Of a stretch of 64,000 nucleotides of DNA, positions 35,901 to 47,706 are shown piece by piece; the first letter of the stretch is position 1, and each line of letters begins with the position of its first letter. A program made the position numbers and the translations under genes. This DNA comes from Miscanthus floridulus. Lineage: Eukaryota; Streptophyta; Magnoliopsida; Poales; Poaceae. Under the pieces are notes generated by a model, which worked only from the letters and a program-made list of their open reading frames with translations, had not been told where the DNA came from and did no database searches. The stretch lies in assembly GCF_019320115.1 (NCBI RefSeq), contig NC_089598.1, positions 25,716,657 to 25,780,656 on the forward strand, written 5' to 3'.

Positions 35901-36660
35901 ATTCTCATACTTGCAGATGGATGATGCACTGACAACTGGAAGCATCAAGACATCAGATGCAGAAAAGAGACGTTTAGCAAAAGCTTCCCTTGCCTACAAT
36001 TGTGAGAGGTAGATGCATTTCTCTGCAGGCTATTTCATTCTGACCATTTTCTTTCTGTAGAACCATTGCAAACTACCCCTTAAGGCAGTTTAAAAAAAAA
36101 ACTACCCCTTAAGGAACAGAATGCACATTAGCTTCTGAACAAGTTGTGTAGTATGTATACTTTTACATGAAAGACCACACAAAAAAAAACTTTTACATGA
36201 AAGAAACAACTGAATTTTGGTCAGTATGCTGCATTTTCAAGTGTAAACATTGATTAATAAAATTGTTACGTTACTATCACTTCATCTGCAGCAAGTTATA
36301 CTTGAAGTCATGTTCTAAATACCTTTTGTTCATCGTGGCAAGTCTGTGGCTCAATAATTTAATTGTTTCTCTTGCAGCAAAAACTGTCCGCACTTCAGGA
36401 AACTTTTCCCAGAGTATGTTGAGAAGTACAATCAACAGAAACAATTGGAGAACACTGCTGCAGAGCCGGTGCCTCAGGAGAATCCTGCACCTGCTCCATC
36501 CCCTGCTGTCCAGCAAGCTCCGTTCGTTGCCAATAGGGCGCAGCCACTGGCGGAGGCGCGCCGGGACAAGAACCAGAAGAAGGCGGTGCCCTTCTGGATG
36601 GTGCTGGTCATGTTTTCAGTTTTCGGTGCAGTGATGGCGTTGCCCCTAATGCAACTTTGA
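32902..36660 (+). CDS. UBC34: ER tail-anchored ubiquitin-conjugating enzyme E2 (UBE2J2/UBC33-34 type)
   Basis: Nine exons join in phase with GT-AG introns to give 239 residues: 32902-32958, 33077-33131, 34787-34825, 34930-34993, 35162-35223, 35306-35345, 35661-35688, 35917-36008 and 36378-36660. The protein begins [19 protein letters not shown]. The UBC fold covers about residues 8-160, and the catalytic Cys is Cys87 in [16 protein letters not shown]. The C-terminus ends in one membrane segment (about 216-235, [16 protein letters not shown]), so the enzyme should be anchored in the ER membrane with its active site in the cytosol. Relatives pass ubiquitin to ER ligases in protein quality control. 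Length matches Arabidopsis UBC33/UBC34 (about 240) better than UBC32 (about 309). All key residues are present and the gene looks intact. The exact paralogue name is inferred. Confidence 0.95.
33986..34530. repeat. Divergent tandem duplication in intron 2 of the E2 gene
   Basis: Two units of about 275 bp start with TAGTAATAGATTA at 33986 and 34262. Both share GAGCACCATTGAT or its variant TAGCACCATTGAT, CAACTTGCCTC, GTTTTAGTTAGTC and ACCTTGT. They differ at many positions and by small indels, so the duplication is old. It helps explain why this intron (1,655 bp) is the longest. Confidence 0.75.
36072..36205. repeat. Two short duplications around A-runs in intron 8 of the E2 gene
   Basis: ACTACCCCTTAAGG occurs at about 36073 and again near 36103, separated by an A-run. 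CTTTTACATGAAAGA occurs at about 36159 and 36190, again separated by an A-run. Both look like small slippage or repair products. Confidence 0.6.
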
Positions 36661-37131
36661 CAATAATAAAGACAATGAGAAGGTGTGATACCGGGACGTA
36701 ATTTTGTATAGTTTTCCATTCCATTGGTTTGTGTGTGTGACTCAGTTCACCCCTAGACTACCTACCACCTTGGAGTCATATTGATGAACCTGTGATGGTA
36801 ACATCTGTAGAACCTGATAACTCACTTAGTAGCGTCAGAAGCTCGTTCGTATTTTGCTTCTGTTTCCAAAATCGTATACTTATTATTTTTCTCTTGCTGT
36901 AGCTCATCTTTGCTATGTGTGCTCACTTCAGGTTCAGTTCACAATTTCACATTCTCTTTCCAAGTTCACAATTTCACCTTCTTACATGAGTGCACGGTGC
37001 GTATTGCATCCTCGTGCAAGCATATGGCAACATGACCCGGCAACCTGATAACTCACTTAGGCACACTACAGGTAAAGCTCCTGACTGAAATTGCAGTCCG
37101 CTACTCAACATCATCGCCTGGACCAGCGTAC
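36661..37131 (+). other. 3' UTR and downstream of the E2 gene
   Basis: AATAAA occurs at about 36664, only a few bases after the stop, so the true cleavage signal may be further on. No other gene is seen. ACCTGATAACTCACTTAG occurs twice (near 36815 and 37044). Confidence 0.5.
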
Positions 37132-37318
37132 GGGCCTGTTTGGATCATCGAGCTAAAATTTAGCTAGGTATAATTTCAAAGCTAAACTTTATCCGGCTAA
37201 AAGTTCTCTTGGCTAAACTTTAGCTGGGTTGAAATAACTAAACTTTAGTTGTGCCGTTTGGATCCCTAGCAGTTAAATTTAGGCGGTTAAAGTTTACTCG
37301 ATGGATCCAAACAGGCTC
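37132..37318. mobile_element. TIR MITE
   Basis: The ends GGGCCTGTTTGGATC and GATCCAAACAGGCTC match as inverted repeats at 14 of 15 positions. The interior repeats GGCTAAA and TTTAGC words in both directions. It has no coding capacity, and the target duplication is unclear. Confidence 0.75.
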
Positions 37319-37659
37319 TAAATCGCTGTTTTCCAACTAGAATTTGAATCCGCCAAGTGAAGTAACAGATCATTATTAGCCCAATTCCATTACCACAGTC
37401 ACTTGCGCGTCTCCAACTCAGCGAACGATTAGTGGGTCACGTGCGAGGCGGGCCTGTCCTCACTTGTTAGTTGCGCATTCAACGAAGTGTGTGCCGTTGG
37501 CGCATGCACGCATACAGACGGAGCTGCTCGAGCAAGCCATCCTACTAACGTACCAGGGCGTGCCGTGCATTAATGTATCATATTTATGGTTTCATTTTTT
37601 TTTTGTTTTTTTCTCTTTTTAATTTTTATACCTGTTATTTTATACGTACACCGTTTTTT

Positions 37660-38540
37660 ATATTTCTACTAATATGTTATAATATTAATTTGTACATCTA
37701 AATTCTTGAATATAACTTATACGTCCAACTTTACATCTAAGTCATTCATCAAGTTAGATATCTAAGTTATACAAGCAAGTTATTATCGTATAAGTTATCC
37801 ATGCTGACTTTATATATGTAACTTTGTTCATCTAACTTCTGTGTTTCTAAGTTTTGTCATAAGTTATACGTTAATTCCTTCTGTACCGGTGTGTTTTATG
37901 TGATGAGGTGAACAAAACCCCAATTCTGTTTTAGCGGTTGTTCACCCGATTCTACCGCAGCGAACGATAGACCGCTACTGCGCCAGACTCGTAACTTCCC
38001 TTTTCCGTGCTATTCATTTCTGTCTTTTCCTTTACTCAGTTCTCAAATATATTTTCCCCATTTCATGGCATGCAGATATCCATACATGCGGGTGTTTTTA
38101 GTGCATGTTGGTCGGATTTGTTGTTTCTTTTTTCTTTTTTTTTTCTTTCTACCATTTTTTTCTCTTTTTTGTTACTTATTTATAAGTTATACCACATGGT
38201 TATTTCTATACAATTTTTTTTTGTTAATATGTTACAATATTAATTTTATATCTAAGTTCTTGAATATAACCTATACGTCCAACTTTATATCTAAGTCATT
38301 CAATAAGTTACATATCTAAGTTATACAAACAGATTATTATAATATAAAATCAATGTTGACTTGAACACGTTATTATAATATAAATTATCAATGTTGACTC
38401 GAAAGTATAAGTTTGCTAATCTAACTTACACGTTATATAAATCAGTTATTATAATATAAGTTATTAATGAGACTTGTACATATAAATTTGCTAACCTAAC
38501 TTATAAATCTAACTTCTACATGCATGTCATCTAGCTTACA
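37660..38540. repeat. AT-rich duplicated segments
   Basis: A segment of about 120 bp near 37672 (TTCTTGAATATAACTTATAC, GTCCAACTTTACATCTAAGT) returns near 38226 with about 10-15% change, followed by further CTAAGTTATA-type words to 38540. Base composition is very AT-rich. No coding sequence is seen. It may be one decayed AT-rich element or two related ones. Confidence 0.6.
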
Positions 38541-38685
38541 AAAGTATATTTTATTTGATTACCATCACCCCAAGTGCTTCGGACCGCGCGAAAGCTGAAA
38601 CAGCGGCGCACACACGAGACCAGCTAATAAAGAAATCATGCGGGAATGTTTTTTTTTCCTAAAAAGAATGCTATGGAGATGTCTA

Positions 38686-38796
38686 CGGCTTGTTTAACTG
38701 ATAAGTCATGACTGAAAGTACTGCTGACTGATTTGACGTGAGAGAAAAATATTGTTCGTTGACTGAAAAAATACAACTTATAAACCAAACAAGTCC
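38686..38796. mobile_element. Small MITE
   Basis: CGGCTTGTTTAACTGATAAG on the left pairs with CTTATAAACCAAACAAGTCC on the right. The interior GTGAGAGAAAAATATTGTTC is shared with the element near 50640. Confidence 0.65.
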
Positions 38797-38954
38797 AAGC
38801 GAGCAGGGCGCTGATGTTCACGATATTTTAATCAGATGATTGTTCGCGGAATAGTGTGACCCCATCATTAATTCTCTTGTGAAGTTCAGCAGATGTATTC
38901 CTTCCCGGTTTGTGATGATTCGGAAATGCGGCTCCGTTCGACTTACCCCATATT

Positions 38955-39050
38955 CGGCCGGCTTGTTCGGCTTCTTTTTTTAGCCAAAACAGTGTTTTTC
39001 TCAAACAACAATTCAGCCAGAACAGTATTTTTCAGCCAAAATTCTACCAA
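38955..39050. mobile_element. Fragment of a related small MITE
   Basis: GGCCGGCTTGTTCGGCTTC, followed by TTTAGCCAAAACAGTG and later CAGCCAAAATTC, resembles the GTTCGGCT-type elements. Only approximate inverted ends are visible. Confidence 0.4.
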
Positions 39051-39438
39051 CCGCCTGCAAGTTCAAAGACTGAACTCCCGAGAGAGGAGAGAGAGTTTTC
39101 TGTATCAGAACGATTCATAATACCATCTTAGCCATATGGCAGCGTCGATATATACATAGTACACCCCTTACGGTAAAAGGATGAAATAATATGAGAGCAG
39201 AAACGCCTACAGCTCAGACTGACCTAGGTTTTCTTCCATGCCTCAACCAGGCTGCGGTAATGAAGCAACCGGTCGGCCCCTTACTAAATGATAGAATATC
39301 CTAGCTTACGTTGACATCTGTATTGAAAATCAAGCTCTAGGAATAAAGCAGTCTTCACCCTATCAAGTTTCTTTAGAGATCAGGCAAAAGGAATCATTTG
39401 CTTAGCTCAAACAGTGCTTCTCACAAGATAGAAGAATG

Positions 39439-42400
39439 TCAGCTCTCAGGTACTACCCAAGAAAGAAGTTTCTCCTCAACTTCTTCCCAGTTGTGAACCT
39501 TTGTCACCAGCGGATGCGATTCGTCAACTCCAGTTTTGCACCAAGGATATGAGTTATCGTAGTCAAATAGAAGGACCCTCATGCCATCATTAGCACACTC
39601 TAAAGCATATCTCGGGTTGTCATCAATTAGAACCTGAGCGCCAAAAGACCTACAATGAGTTATGCCACAGCAAATAAGTTAGCCTCAGCTCTAAAGAGAA
39701 GAGACAGCTATAAATGACTGCTTGTAACAGTAACAGTTAGCTGACGACACCAGGTTTGTATAAATCAGCTGAGGCATGTCTGCCCTAAAAATAATCTAGA
39801 ACACAAATAAGAAACCACCAAGGTTGCCACAGTTTTTAACTAATAATGTGTTAGTGTGTCTTAAGTCATGATGCAATGCTGGTGAACGAGTTAGTATTAT
39901 GAGCAGAAACAGCTACACGCCTACACCACTGCTTGCAGCAATAAGATTAATTGAGGTATGTTGCACCCTAAATAGTATTTAAAAAAACAAAAACAGGCAA
40001 ACAGTTTTAACCATTGTTAGAGCATCTCCAGCACACACAATAACATACACACCATCACCTTTTTTAGTCATCGTGCAGGAAATCAAGCCTCCAGCGGACT
40101 AGCCAACGGCCTCGCCATCTCCGTGTGACACGGTACTGGGCAAGGGTGGCCAGCCAAATTTGGCGGGTGGGCATGCTTTGCTATCCTCCAGTATGTGAGG
40201 CAGACAGCTAGGACTGGTGCTTATTCACATTCTTTGGCTTCAAGACTGCATTCCTTTCCCCCTCTTTCATAAATTAAAAATGTGACTGTAGCAAGTTCCT
40301 GACATCACGTCCATTTTTTTTTTGGTTGATAGAATAAATAACAAATAAGCCATTCTGATTGGATTTAACTCAGAATCTCTTCTGGACTCTAAATTAAAAT
40401 TCCTCAGAATTGACTGTTTTTATAAAGTACCCAGTGCAGAGAGCTCCCGCTCTGTGCGGGGTCTGGGGAAGGGTGTTAGTGGCAAGCCTTACCCTCGCCT
40501 GTGCAATGCTAGGAGACCGCGACTCGAACCCGGGACCTTCCGGTCACAGGCGGTAAGGCTCTACCGCTTGCACCAGGCCCGCCCTTCCACTGTTTTTATA
40601 AAGTATTTGAACTTAAATTGTACTGAGCTAATTCTTAAAAATCAAGGAAAAAAATGCATCAATTCATGTCAACTTGAATACCAATAAAACATAGATCAAC
40701 ATGGTATGGAGAGCAAGATTTCACTAGTCTGCTGGAGTTTGCTGAAATATGGAAAGGGAATCTTATGGAGTGGATAGAGAAACAATGATATGGAGGGTGG
40801 GATTTGGAGAGTTCTGGAGATGCTCTTATGCTTCAGTGCATGTTAATCTATGTTACCACTTATCAGTCACCTAAAATGATTGGGACACTATGTTCCCTCA
40901 GTGTATTACCTGCAAATCTCTGATTTTGGCCTTGATTGACCTTCCAAAGCAAAATGATTCCCAAAATGGATCTGCTCAAATAAGCCTGGATAATACTTCT
41001 CGATCCATTCCAATGTGTGATTCTTAATTACATCCTGCCGAGATCTTTTAAAAGAAGGATATATTAGGCAAACTCAAATAATGAAAGGCAAATTGATTTG
41101 TCTCTTATATCAAATAAATGACTTACGTTACTACAGACAAGCTACAGAAAGAAGAAAGAGTTTGGAGAGCATCCCAAGCCCCCGGGATAGGATGAATACC
41201 ATCTTGGAAGTAACGGGTTGCGAAGAACTCGTGGACAAGAAAATTAGCTGCAGAGTTTTAGACCAGTGCTTGATTTCATATGATGACTTGTATGTTTAAA
41301 ACAATAGGTGTAATTCCAAATGAAACAAAGATAAGTAGCATAACCACACCTCTTTCTCGAGAACAGTTCCATATCTGCATAGAGTTTTGAAAAAAAAAAA
41401 GGATGTAAGAACCGCCTGGTGAACATTCAACTTGGATAGCTCAAATAAAATGTGACCAATCAAAATCACAAATTCCAGGAGTCAATTTTTTTCAGGGAGC
41501 CAGGACTTCATGTTCACCTTAAAGAACTCGTATACATGGTACTCTGATACTGAGTGATTCCAAGAATAACGATCAGCAATAAATTTGTTCAGAGCCGCAA
41601 GAAAGCTACCAAGAACTGCAAGCAAGATATACAGTACAAGGTAGTGTAAGAAAGGTCAACCATAACAAAGTCAAAAATGGTGCTACTTCCTTGACCAGCT
41701 GCAAAAAAATTCAAGGCTGTTCAAATGTTTGTCATTCAATTAATTGTTTCTAGACTTCCGACTACGAAATCAACCACTAATAATACTAAAACAGTCAATG
41801 CATTCGACTACAAACACTACAAATGCACAGCTGACAATTTCAGATGAGCAACTCTATGCCGTAATCATTTCACATACCTTCATCCACATCAACAGCAACC
41901 ACCATCTTAGCCGCCACAGCCTGCTCCGGGAACCCTAGCGGCTTCCCTCGCCGACAGGCACCATTCCCGTTCACGCTCTTGGCACTTGCGGCGGCCTCCT
42001 CCAGCGGCAGCAGCACCTCCGGATCGCGCATCAGCTGCCGCTGCGTGGTAAGCACCTGCGCCTTCATCCCCGCCGCCTCCCCGTCCACCCTCCTCCTGAA
42101 CTCGCCGCCGCCGCCACCATCCTGCCAACCCAAGCACCCCCTCAAGCTGAGCGCGCCGCTCGGCGCGAACCTCCTACCGGTCCCGGCTCCCAGATCAAGG
42201 AACACCGCCGCCTTACCCGGCAGCGTCCTGCCACTCTCGCCGCCGCAGCGCGCGGTCGACTGGTCGAACCTGCAGAGGCAGGCGCGGTTCGCGGCGGCCG
42301 CCGAGGGCGGCGGCGGAGGCATGGCGGAGCTAGGGTTCCAATTCCAATTCCACCCCAGAGGCGGAGGCCGGAGACGATCCAACAGCGACCGCACGGCTCC

Positions 42401-42478
42401 GCGGCTTAGCATGTCGACACGAGCATTCCCTTCCTTCCCCGGGCAGCCCAACAAACCTGCACGCATCGCATTCGGCAA
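39439..42478 (-). CDS. HAD-superfamily hydrolase, NT5C-nucleotidase-like
   Basis: Six minus-strand exons join in phase with GT-AG introns to give 396 residues: 42478-41878, 41615-41518, 41374-41350, 41247-41127, 41044-40910 and 40910 to 39649-39439 across the last intron (exon 6 is 39649-39439). The catalytic motif I is VAVDVDEVLG at about residues 194-203 (the DxDx Asp pair), motif II is SVVTSRQ, and the late motif is VLIDDNPRYALE with the metal-binding DD. The C-terminus reads LLFDYDNSYPW and VHNWEEVEEKLLSW. These place it with plant HAD phosphatases related to cytosolic 5'(3')-deoxyribonucleotidases. Exon 1 adds about 190 low-complexity, Gly- and Ala-rich residues, which could be an organelle-targeting region. 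An internal Met (MLSRGAV, residue 23) is an alternative start. Substrate is not shown by sequence. Confidence 0.9.
40020..40825. mobile_element. PIF/Harbinger-like element in intron 5 of the HAD gene
   Basis: The ends GAGCATCTCCAG and CTGGAGATGCTC are perfect 12-bp inverted repeats. TTA flanks both (40017-40019, 40826-40828). GAGCATCTCCA is a familiar Tourist/Harbinger terminus. It is 806 bp long, including a SINE inserted later (40430-40588). There is no transposase, so it is non-autonomous. Confidence 0.85.
40430..40588 (-). mobile_element. tRNA-derived SINE (Au-SINE-like)
   Basis: Exact 17-bp target duplications, ACTGTTTTTATAAAGTA, lie at 40413-40429 and 40589-40605. On the minus strand there is a box A-like GGTGCAAGCGGTAGAG and a box B GGGTTCGAGTC, the internal RNA polymerase III promoter of tRNA-type SINEs. 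The end reading GAGCTCTCTGCACTGGG is as I recall for plant Au SINEs. It is nested in the Harbinger-like element, so it came later. Confidence 0.9.
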
Positions 42479-44984
42479 ATCAGATTCGTCACAACAGAAT
42501 CGAGAAGAAACAAAGCGCAGATCGCAATAAGCGACGGAATCGCTTGCCTGAACACGCGAGATGAGGGTTAGGATCGGGACGAATCGAATGCCCCGGTGAG
42601 GTCGGAGGTCGGCGCCTCAGTCCTCACACCGGTCCCGTGATCCGGGGCATCCCTTTCAAGCAAGATCGCAGGTTGCGGCGAGGGAAAACCTCGTGAAATT
42701 CGTGTGGAAATTCTCAGGGCATATACGAAACGGAGATGGCAAGGCGGATTTCTTGGTCGCCTCTAGTGTTTCTTTTTCGTTTTTTTTTTCTTTCGCTCTT
42801 GCTGTTCGATTTGTGGGATTTGTGAGCCAAAAAAAAAACGTGGTCTGAGGAATTTGTGTGCGATATTTTTTTTTGTACGTCAGTGACGGTGGTGGTGGTG
42901 GGCTCGCTTCTTTTTCGGGAAAGGGAGCCTGTCCACGCTCATCATAGGTTTCTGGCGTTTTGCACATGAGTCCATACTGCGAGTATTACGGCTAGGATAA
43001 GCATGTCTTTAAAAAACAAGAATGATTTTACTTAAAAAAAAGTGCATGCCACATGCAAATCATGCCACTCGTGAGTATTACTAGAGAGCACAATGGAAGG
43101 ATAAAAGAAAACATGTTTTACTTATGGGTATCTTTTGTGTGCAGGGGTAAATAAACCGTGTTTTACTTATGATTTGGTCATACTTGTTTTACTTAGGGCT
43201 GAAGTAAAACATGTATGAATAGATCATAAATAAATTAAGAAAATAGATATAATTTGGTCATACTTGTTTTAATGAGGGCTTGAGCACAACCGAGACACGG
43301 CAGCGTGTTTGTCCCACGAGTCATCTTCTTCCTCTTTTTTTTTCCCCAAACCAAACAGATATAAGGATGGCGGTGAGAGGTTGATTCGGCCAAGGGAGGA
43401 TTTGCCGGTGATAATGGATGGAACCACGAGCTTTACCACTCACGAGTGCAAAGGGCAGAGGGCACGGACAAACTCAGTAGAGCTCATTTCTAGGACAGAG
43501 CCACATAGGTGAAGCACAAGGCAAGAAACAGTGGCAGTAATAGGAGCTCAGTGACAGCGAGCACCGAAACGGAGATAGCAGAGGCACTGATGCTAGACTT
43601 GAGGGAGTATCAGGTCAGTGGTGAACCATTTCAAAAATTTATGAACCTGTTTAATCTAAAGGCTAAATAAAGGGGTACGAACCCGCGGTAAATCCTTTAA
43701 AACGTTTGTGGACCAAAAAAATCATTTTTTAGAGTTAATGAACCAAATCGAAATATTTGCATAAGTTTTGTGCATTTAACTCTATTTTGGCATAACCAAG
43801 CGTAGTATAGGGATGCGGATTATCCTCGTCGTCGGCATCCCTCGACTTTCACAGCCCTCGTCGCTTTCTCAATGAGTCAGCATTTTGTCACAACACGCGA
43901 GTGCACTTTTGAGTTTTGAGTCGAGGACGAGAAGCGATTTTGTTATTATACGCTGGATGACTGGTCGGAGAGAAGATCCACCAAATCAGTCTTGTACCTA
44001 GTTATTAATCGATAGGTAAAGACGGGGTTAGGAGTCCACGCTGACTGCGACGAGCTGCGATAACCAGTAGGTATATCCTCCAAAAGGTAGACGAAACGCC
44101 GTGCAGAACAAGATCGCCGAAAATTAGCATAAACCCACAAACCAAGAGAGTCCTTGTCACTGATTTTCTTATATATATCTACAAAAATTAGTTCCCCGCC
44201 AAAAAATATAACTACGTTTAGAATTTCTCCATGGATTCAAAGTGGGTGGCAAAAGATCTAAGACGAAAAGATCTAAGACGGTCTTTATTAAACTATAGTC
44301 AGCGTGTGATCCGTGTACCATGTATGGCAATGGTGTTTTCATTGCATGTCTCCGTGCTATTTAAATGGAAATGCACACTCTTATCATTTTTATTAATCCG
44401 CTGAATGGAATGCCATCCATTCACCTAGCCAATCTAGATTGAAAACTCAAATGTTATTGAAGGTGTAATAAATTTTTGAACTCTATAAACGTACTAAGGG
44501 AGTAGCAGAATCATTGGCAACTTCTGCATGCAATAAATATTGTTTTATTACGGTGACCGTGTCCGTCCCTTCGCTGCGCCCGCCGAATAAGGAAAATGAG
44601 ACTGAGAAACCTCCCCTGCTCTCCTCTGCTCCACCGTCAACGGTCATCGTCCGATCCATGGTGTTCCCTTCCTCTCCTTCCCCAAAAAACCTACCGCCGC
44701 CACCTCCACCACCCAAGCCCCCACACCCACCGGACCTCCCTTGGCGCTGCTCCTGCTCCATCACCCGTGCTGCCTAACGGCATGCACACCGCCGCACCAA
44801 CGTGTGGAGACCGCTTCCTTGGCCATTAGCTGCCCACTGAGGGCGCCACGCGGGTTCTCGCGCCCGACAACGCCAACAGGGCCGGGCACCGGCGCGGTAC
44901 TCCTCCGGCCTCACCTCCTGCTACGGCTGCGGCGATCCGCTACAAACGGCGGAGGAGGCCGCACGGGGATGCATCGCATGCTGC
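42479..44984. other. Upstream region of the HAD gene and spacer
   Basis: 42479-42970 should contain the HAD gene promoter and 5' UTR on the minus strand. Beyond it the DNA is AT-rich, with ACTTGTTTTACTTA words repeated near 43100-43280 and an AAAGATCTAAGACG doublet near 44251-44280. 44560-44980 is GC-rich with chance frames. No gene is recognised. Confidence 0.45.
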
Positions 44985-45200
44985 AAGCATATGTTTCAAG
45001 TGTTTCAATTGTTTCAGAGGTATGTTGCAAGTGTTTCGTATGGATGTTGCATATGTTGTAATGGTTATACACGTATGTTGCAAACGTCTGTTATCAATGT
45101 TTCATTTGTTTTTCATATGTACGTTGTAAGTGTGTTTATCTGGATGCTGTATATGTGTTTTTATCTAGACGTTGCGTATATTTGCAATGATTTTCAAGCA
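44985..45200 (+). repeat. Degenerate TGTTGCAAGTGTTTC repeat array
   Basis: Imperfect units of TATGTTGCAAGTGTTTC and related words recur about every 25-35 bp. The same array lies in reverse at 53020-53215. Such arrays are usually the subterminal part of Mutator- or CACTA-type DNA transposons, so this is probably one end of such an element. Confidence 0.6.
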
Positions 45201-45689
45201 TTTTCACGTGTTTCTACGAGTTTTTGTGCCCCGCCTACTGCAGCTGCCGGAGGGGGCGCGATGGGATGGGTCGGGCGAGGCGCAGATGGGGTTAAGCGGT
45301 ACGCGGAGTGCAGGTGCAGGACTGTGGTGCAAGCGCGGGCGTCTGGAACTCTGAACGTGGACGTCCGTCCGGACTCCGAAAGAAAAAGAGAGAGAGTACA
45401 ATAGTCCATCTCCATAAGCCGTGGTCGGCCTGCAAACCCGTACGCCAATTTGGGCCTTTATCAGGAATCCCGAGCGGCCCGTCTACTACGACTACGGGGC
45501 CGACTGGCCGAGCGCGCCCCCACGCAGCCGAGTTGCCCGCGTCTCCGGAGTCCGGAGTCCAGACCGCACCCGGTCCACCCCGCGCGGGCGCGCGACGCTG
45601 TTGTTGTTGTCCGCCGCAGCCGCAGCCGCAAATGCGCAATCCCGGGAGTCCCACTCACTCTGCCGGACAGTGGACGTGCCGCGCCGCAC

Positions 45690-46175
45690 GCACGGGCATG
45701 AGAGAATTCTTTATTTGACACTGGAAAAATGAGTCGTTCTTTTTTTTTTGGCCCTAAAACTTTCTTCGTTCCCTATTTGACACTTACTTCAACTTTCGTT
45801 CCTAATTTGACACTGCTGTCAAATCCGTTAGCTAACGGTGTTAACTGGCCGTTAAAAAGACGTTTTTGCCCCTAGAAAAAAACGGCGAAGCAAATTTGAG
45901 AGGAAAAAAACCTGCGCCCGCCTCTGATGCATGCGCCCAGCTAAAAAAAAGGCGCATGTTTTTTTTCTCTCAAATTTGCTTCGCCGTTTTTTTTTCTAGG
46001 GGCAAAAACGTCTTTTTAACGGCCAGTTAACACCGTTAGCTAACGGATTTGACGGCAGTGTCAAATTAGGAACGAAAGTTGAAGTGAGTGTCAAATAGGG
46101 AACGAAGAAAATTTCAGAGCGAAACGACCCATTTTTCCAGTATAACTAAGGAATTCTCTCCACGGGCACGGGCCC
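45690..46175. repeat. Long near-palindrome (foldback element)
   Basis: The left arm from about 45690 (CACGGGCATGAGAGAATTC, CTGGAAAAATGAGTCG, later CCGTTAGCTAACGG) is matched in reverse by the right arm to about 46175 (GCTAACGGATTTGACGGCAG, CGACCCATTTTTCCAG, GAATTCTC, GGGCACGGGC). The arms are about 210-220 bp and closely similar. The centre near 45932 holds only a short loop. No protein is encoded. A transcript would fold into a long hairpin. Confidence 0.85.
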
Positions 46176-47706
46176 GGCCGCCGCACGTCCGCCTCCAAGT
46201 CCCTCCTACTCCCCAGCCGCGGGCGACGCCGCGAGACCAGCGCGCCGGGCCGCACGCCACGCACCATCACGCCATACTAGGGGCGTGGCCGCTCCGCAGT
46301 TACTACGCTCACGCCACCTCACTTTGCCTACTGTCTATGCGTGCGACCGTGACCGAGCGGCCCGCCGGAGTCCCGGATGCCTCTCTACCCTTCGCTTCGC
46401 GGTGTGCTTCATTAACCCCCCCGGGAAACACGTGTTCGCTGACCAGCTATTACCACGGTCGACGCACGCACGGGCACAGTAACCGCCCCGGAACCCAACC
46501 TCGCCGTCCGGCCACGTTCGTCAACGGCCCGCCTAACCTCTCCGCCCAGCCCCCTCCAAAGCCGCCGCGATAAAACTATCTCGGCGAGAGAATTTCGTCG
46601 CCCGGTTTACACTCACAGCGCCGGGGTTAGCCGGGTAGGTGAGATGAGGTGCGGTGGCTGACGCACGCAAGCACGCAGCGCTACCGGCTGCAACTGCAAG
46701 ACCCGCGGCAGCTAGCTCGTCTGACGTGAGGCCATGACACGGTTTCCTCGCCCCAATTTCGTGCAGCCAACTCCCCGTCCCCTGACTCCCCTCAGATTCG
46801 CGCACCTGCATTCTTTAAACACATATTAAAAGTCTAAAACAATCACGCCCAATCATCAGTCTGTTCGCTTCCCCTGCTGCCATCCGGCTTCCGGCAGGCT
46901 CCGACGACCTGTTCCTGTTCCTGTTCCTGTTCCTGTTCCTGCGACGGAGACCGCGACTGACTTGCGCCCAAGAAACTTCGCAGTAGCCCGCCGCGCGCTC
47001 GGCAACGGCAAGTTGGCAAGGTGACGCGACCTTGTCCTGAATCCTCTGATCGTGCGAGCGACCCATTGGCCGCCACCATGACTTCACCGCGCATTCGCAC
47101 GGCCGCGCGACATGCCTGCGTACTTTTATATACACTCCCGGCGCCTCTCACACGTGGTTGACTGACCGGCGACTGCTGGCTGCTGCTACGAAACACAAGG
47201 TGTCAAGGACAAGGCACAAGGGGCATGCATGCGGTTTCAAGTCAATTGCTGCTTAATTTATGGAGAACGGGGAGGGCGGGTCAAAGCTTGTAGTATTCCG
47301 CATGCCCGCGAGCCGCCGTTGGTGTCAGGCTCGACGCGCCGGCGGACGCGGCGCCGTGTTTGATCGGCAACCGACGACCGACCGGAGATGTAACGGGACT
47401 GCACCGGATCGGACAAGGAGGAGAGTGGCTTCACGGAAACGAACTTCAGGCCTCACGATTGGGTGAAGGGATGTGACGATCTCAGACGGCAACGCGACAT
47501 GGGACCGCTGGGCCCTGCAGGAACAAGTTTTCGTCAGCTGGAACGAACTCTTTGCCTGAAACGCGTAGACCTTGTCCCCTACTCCGGTCAGTCTACAGTT
47601 GAATTTCCACTTTGTTAGGCACATTTCCATTCGTTCTTCTACCTTTCCGGCTTTCCGTCGACAATCACCTTTTTCAGTTTCCTGCCGTGCAGTTAGATCA
47701 TTTCTA
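46176..47706. other. GC-rich spacer with no recognised gene
   Basis: Open frames here are chance frames in GC-rich DNA. The only clear feature is a hexanucleotide repeat at 46908-46941. Confidence 0.5.
46908..46941. repeat. (CCTGTT)n microsatellite
   Basis: Five full units and a partial sixth of CCTGTT in perfect tandem. Confidence 0.95.

Noticed and set aside
40440..40590. Possible tRNA gene from the box B-like GGGTTCGAGTC
   Set aside because: The exact 17-bp target duplications and SINE-like end show an inserted SINE, not a tRNA gene.
41979..42530. 183-codon plus-strand frame opposite HAD exon 1
   Set aside because: It is a shadow of the minus-strand coding exon, which joins in phase to five further exons with conserved motifs.
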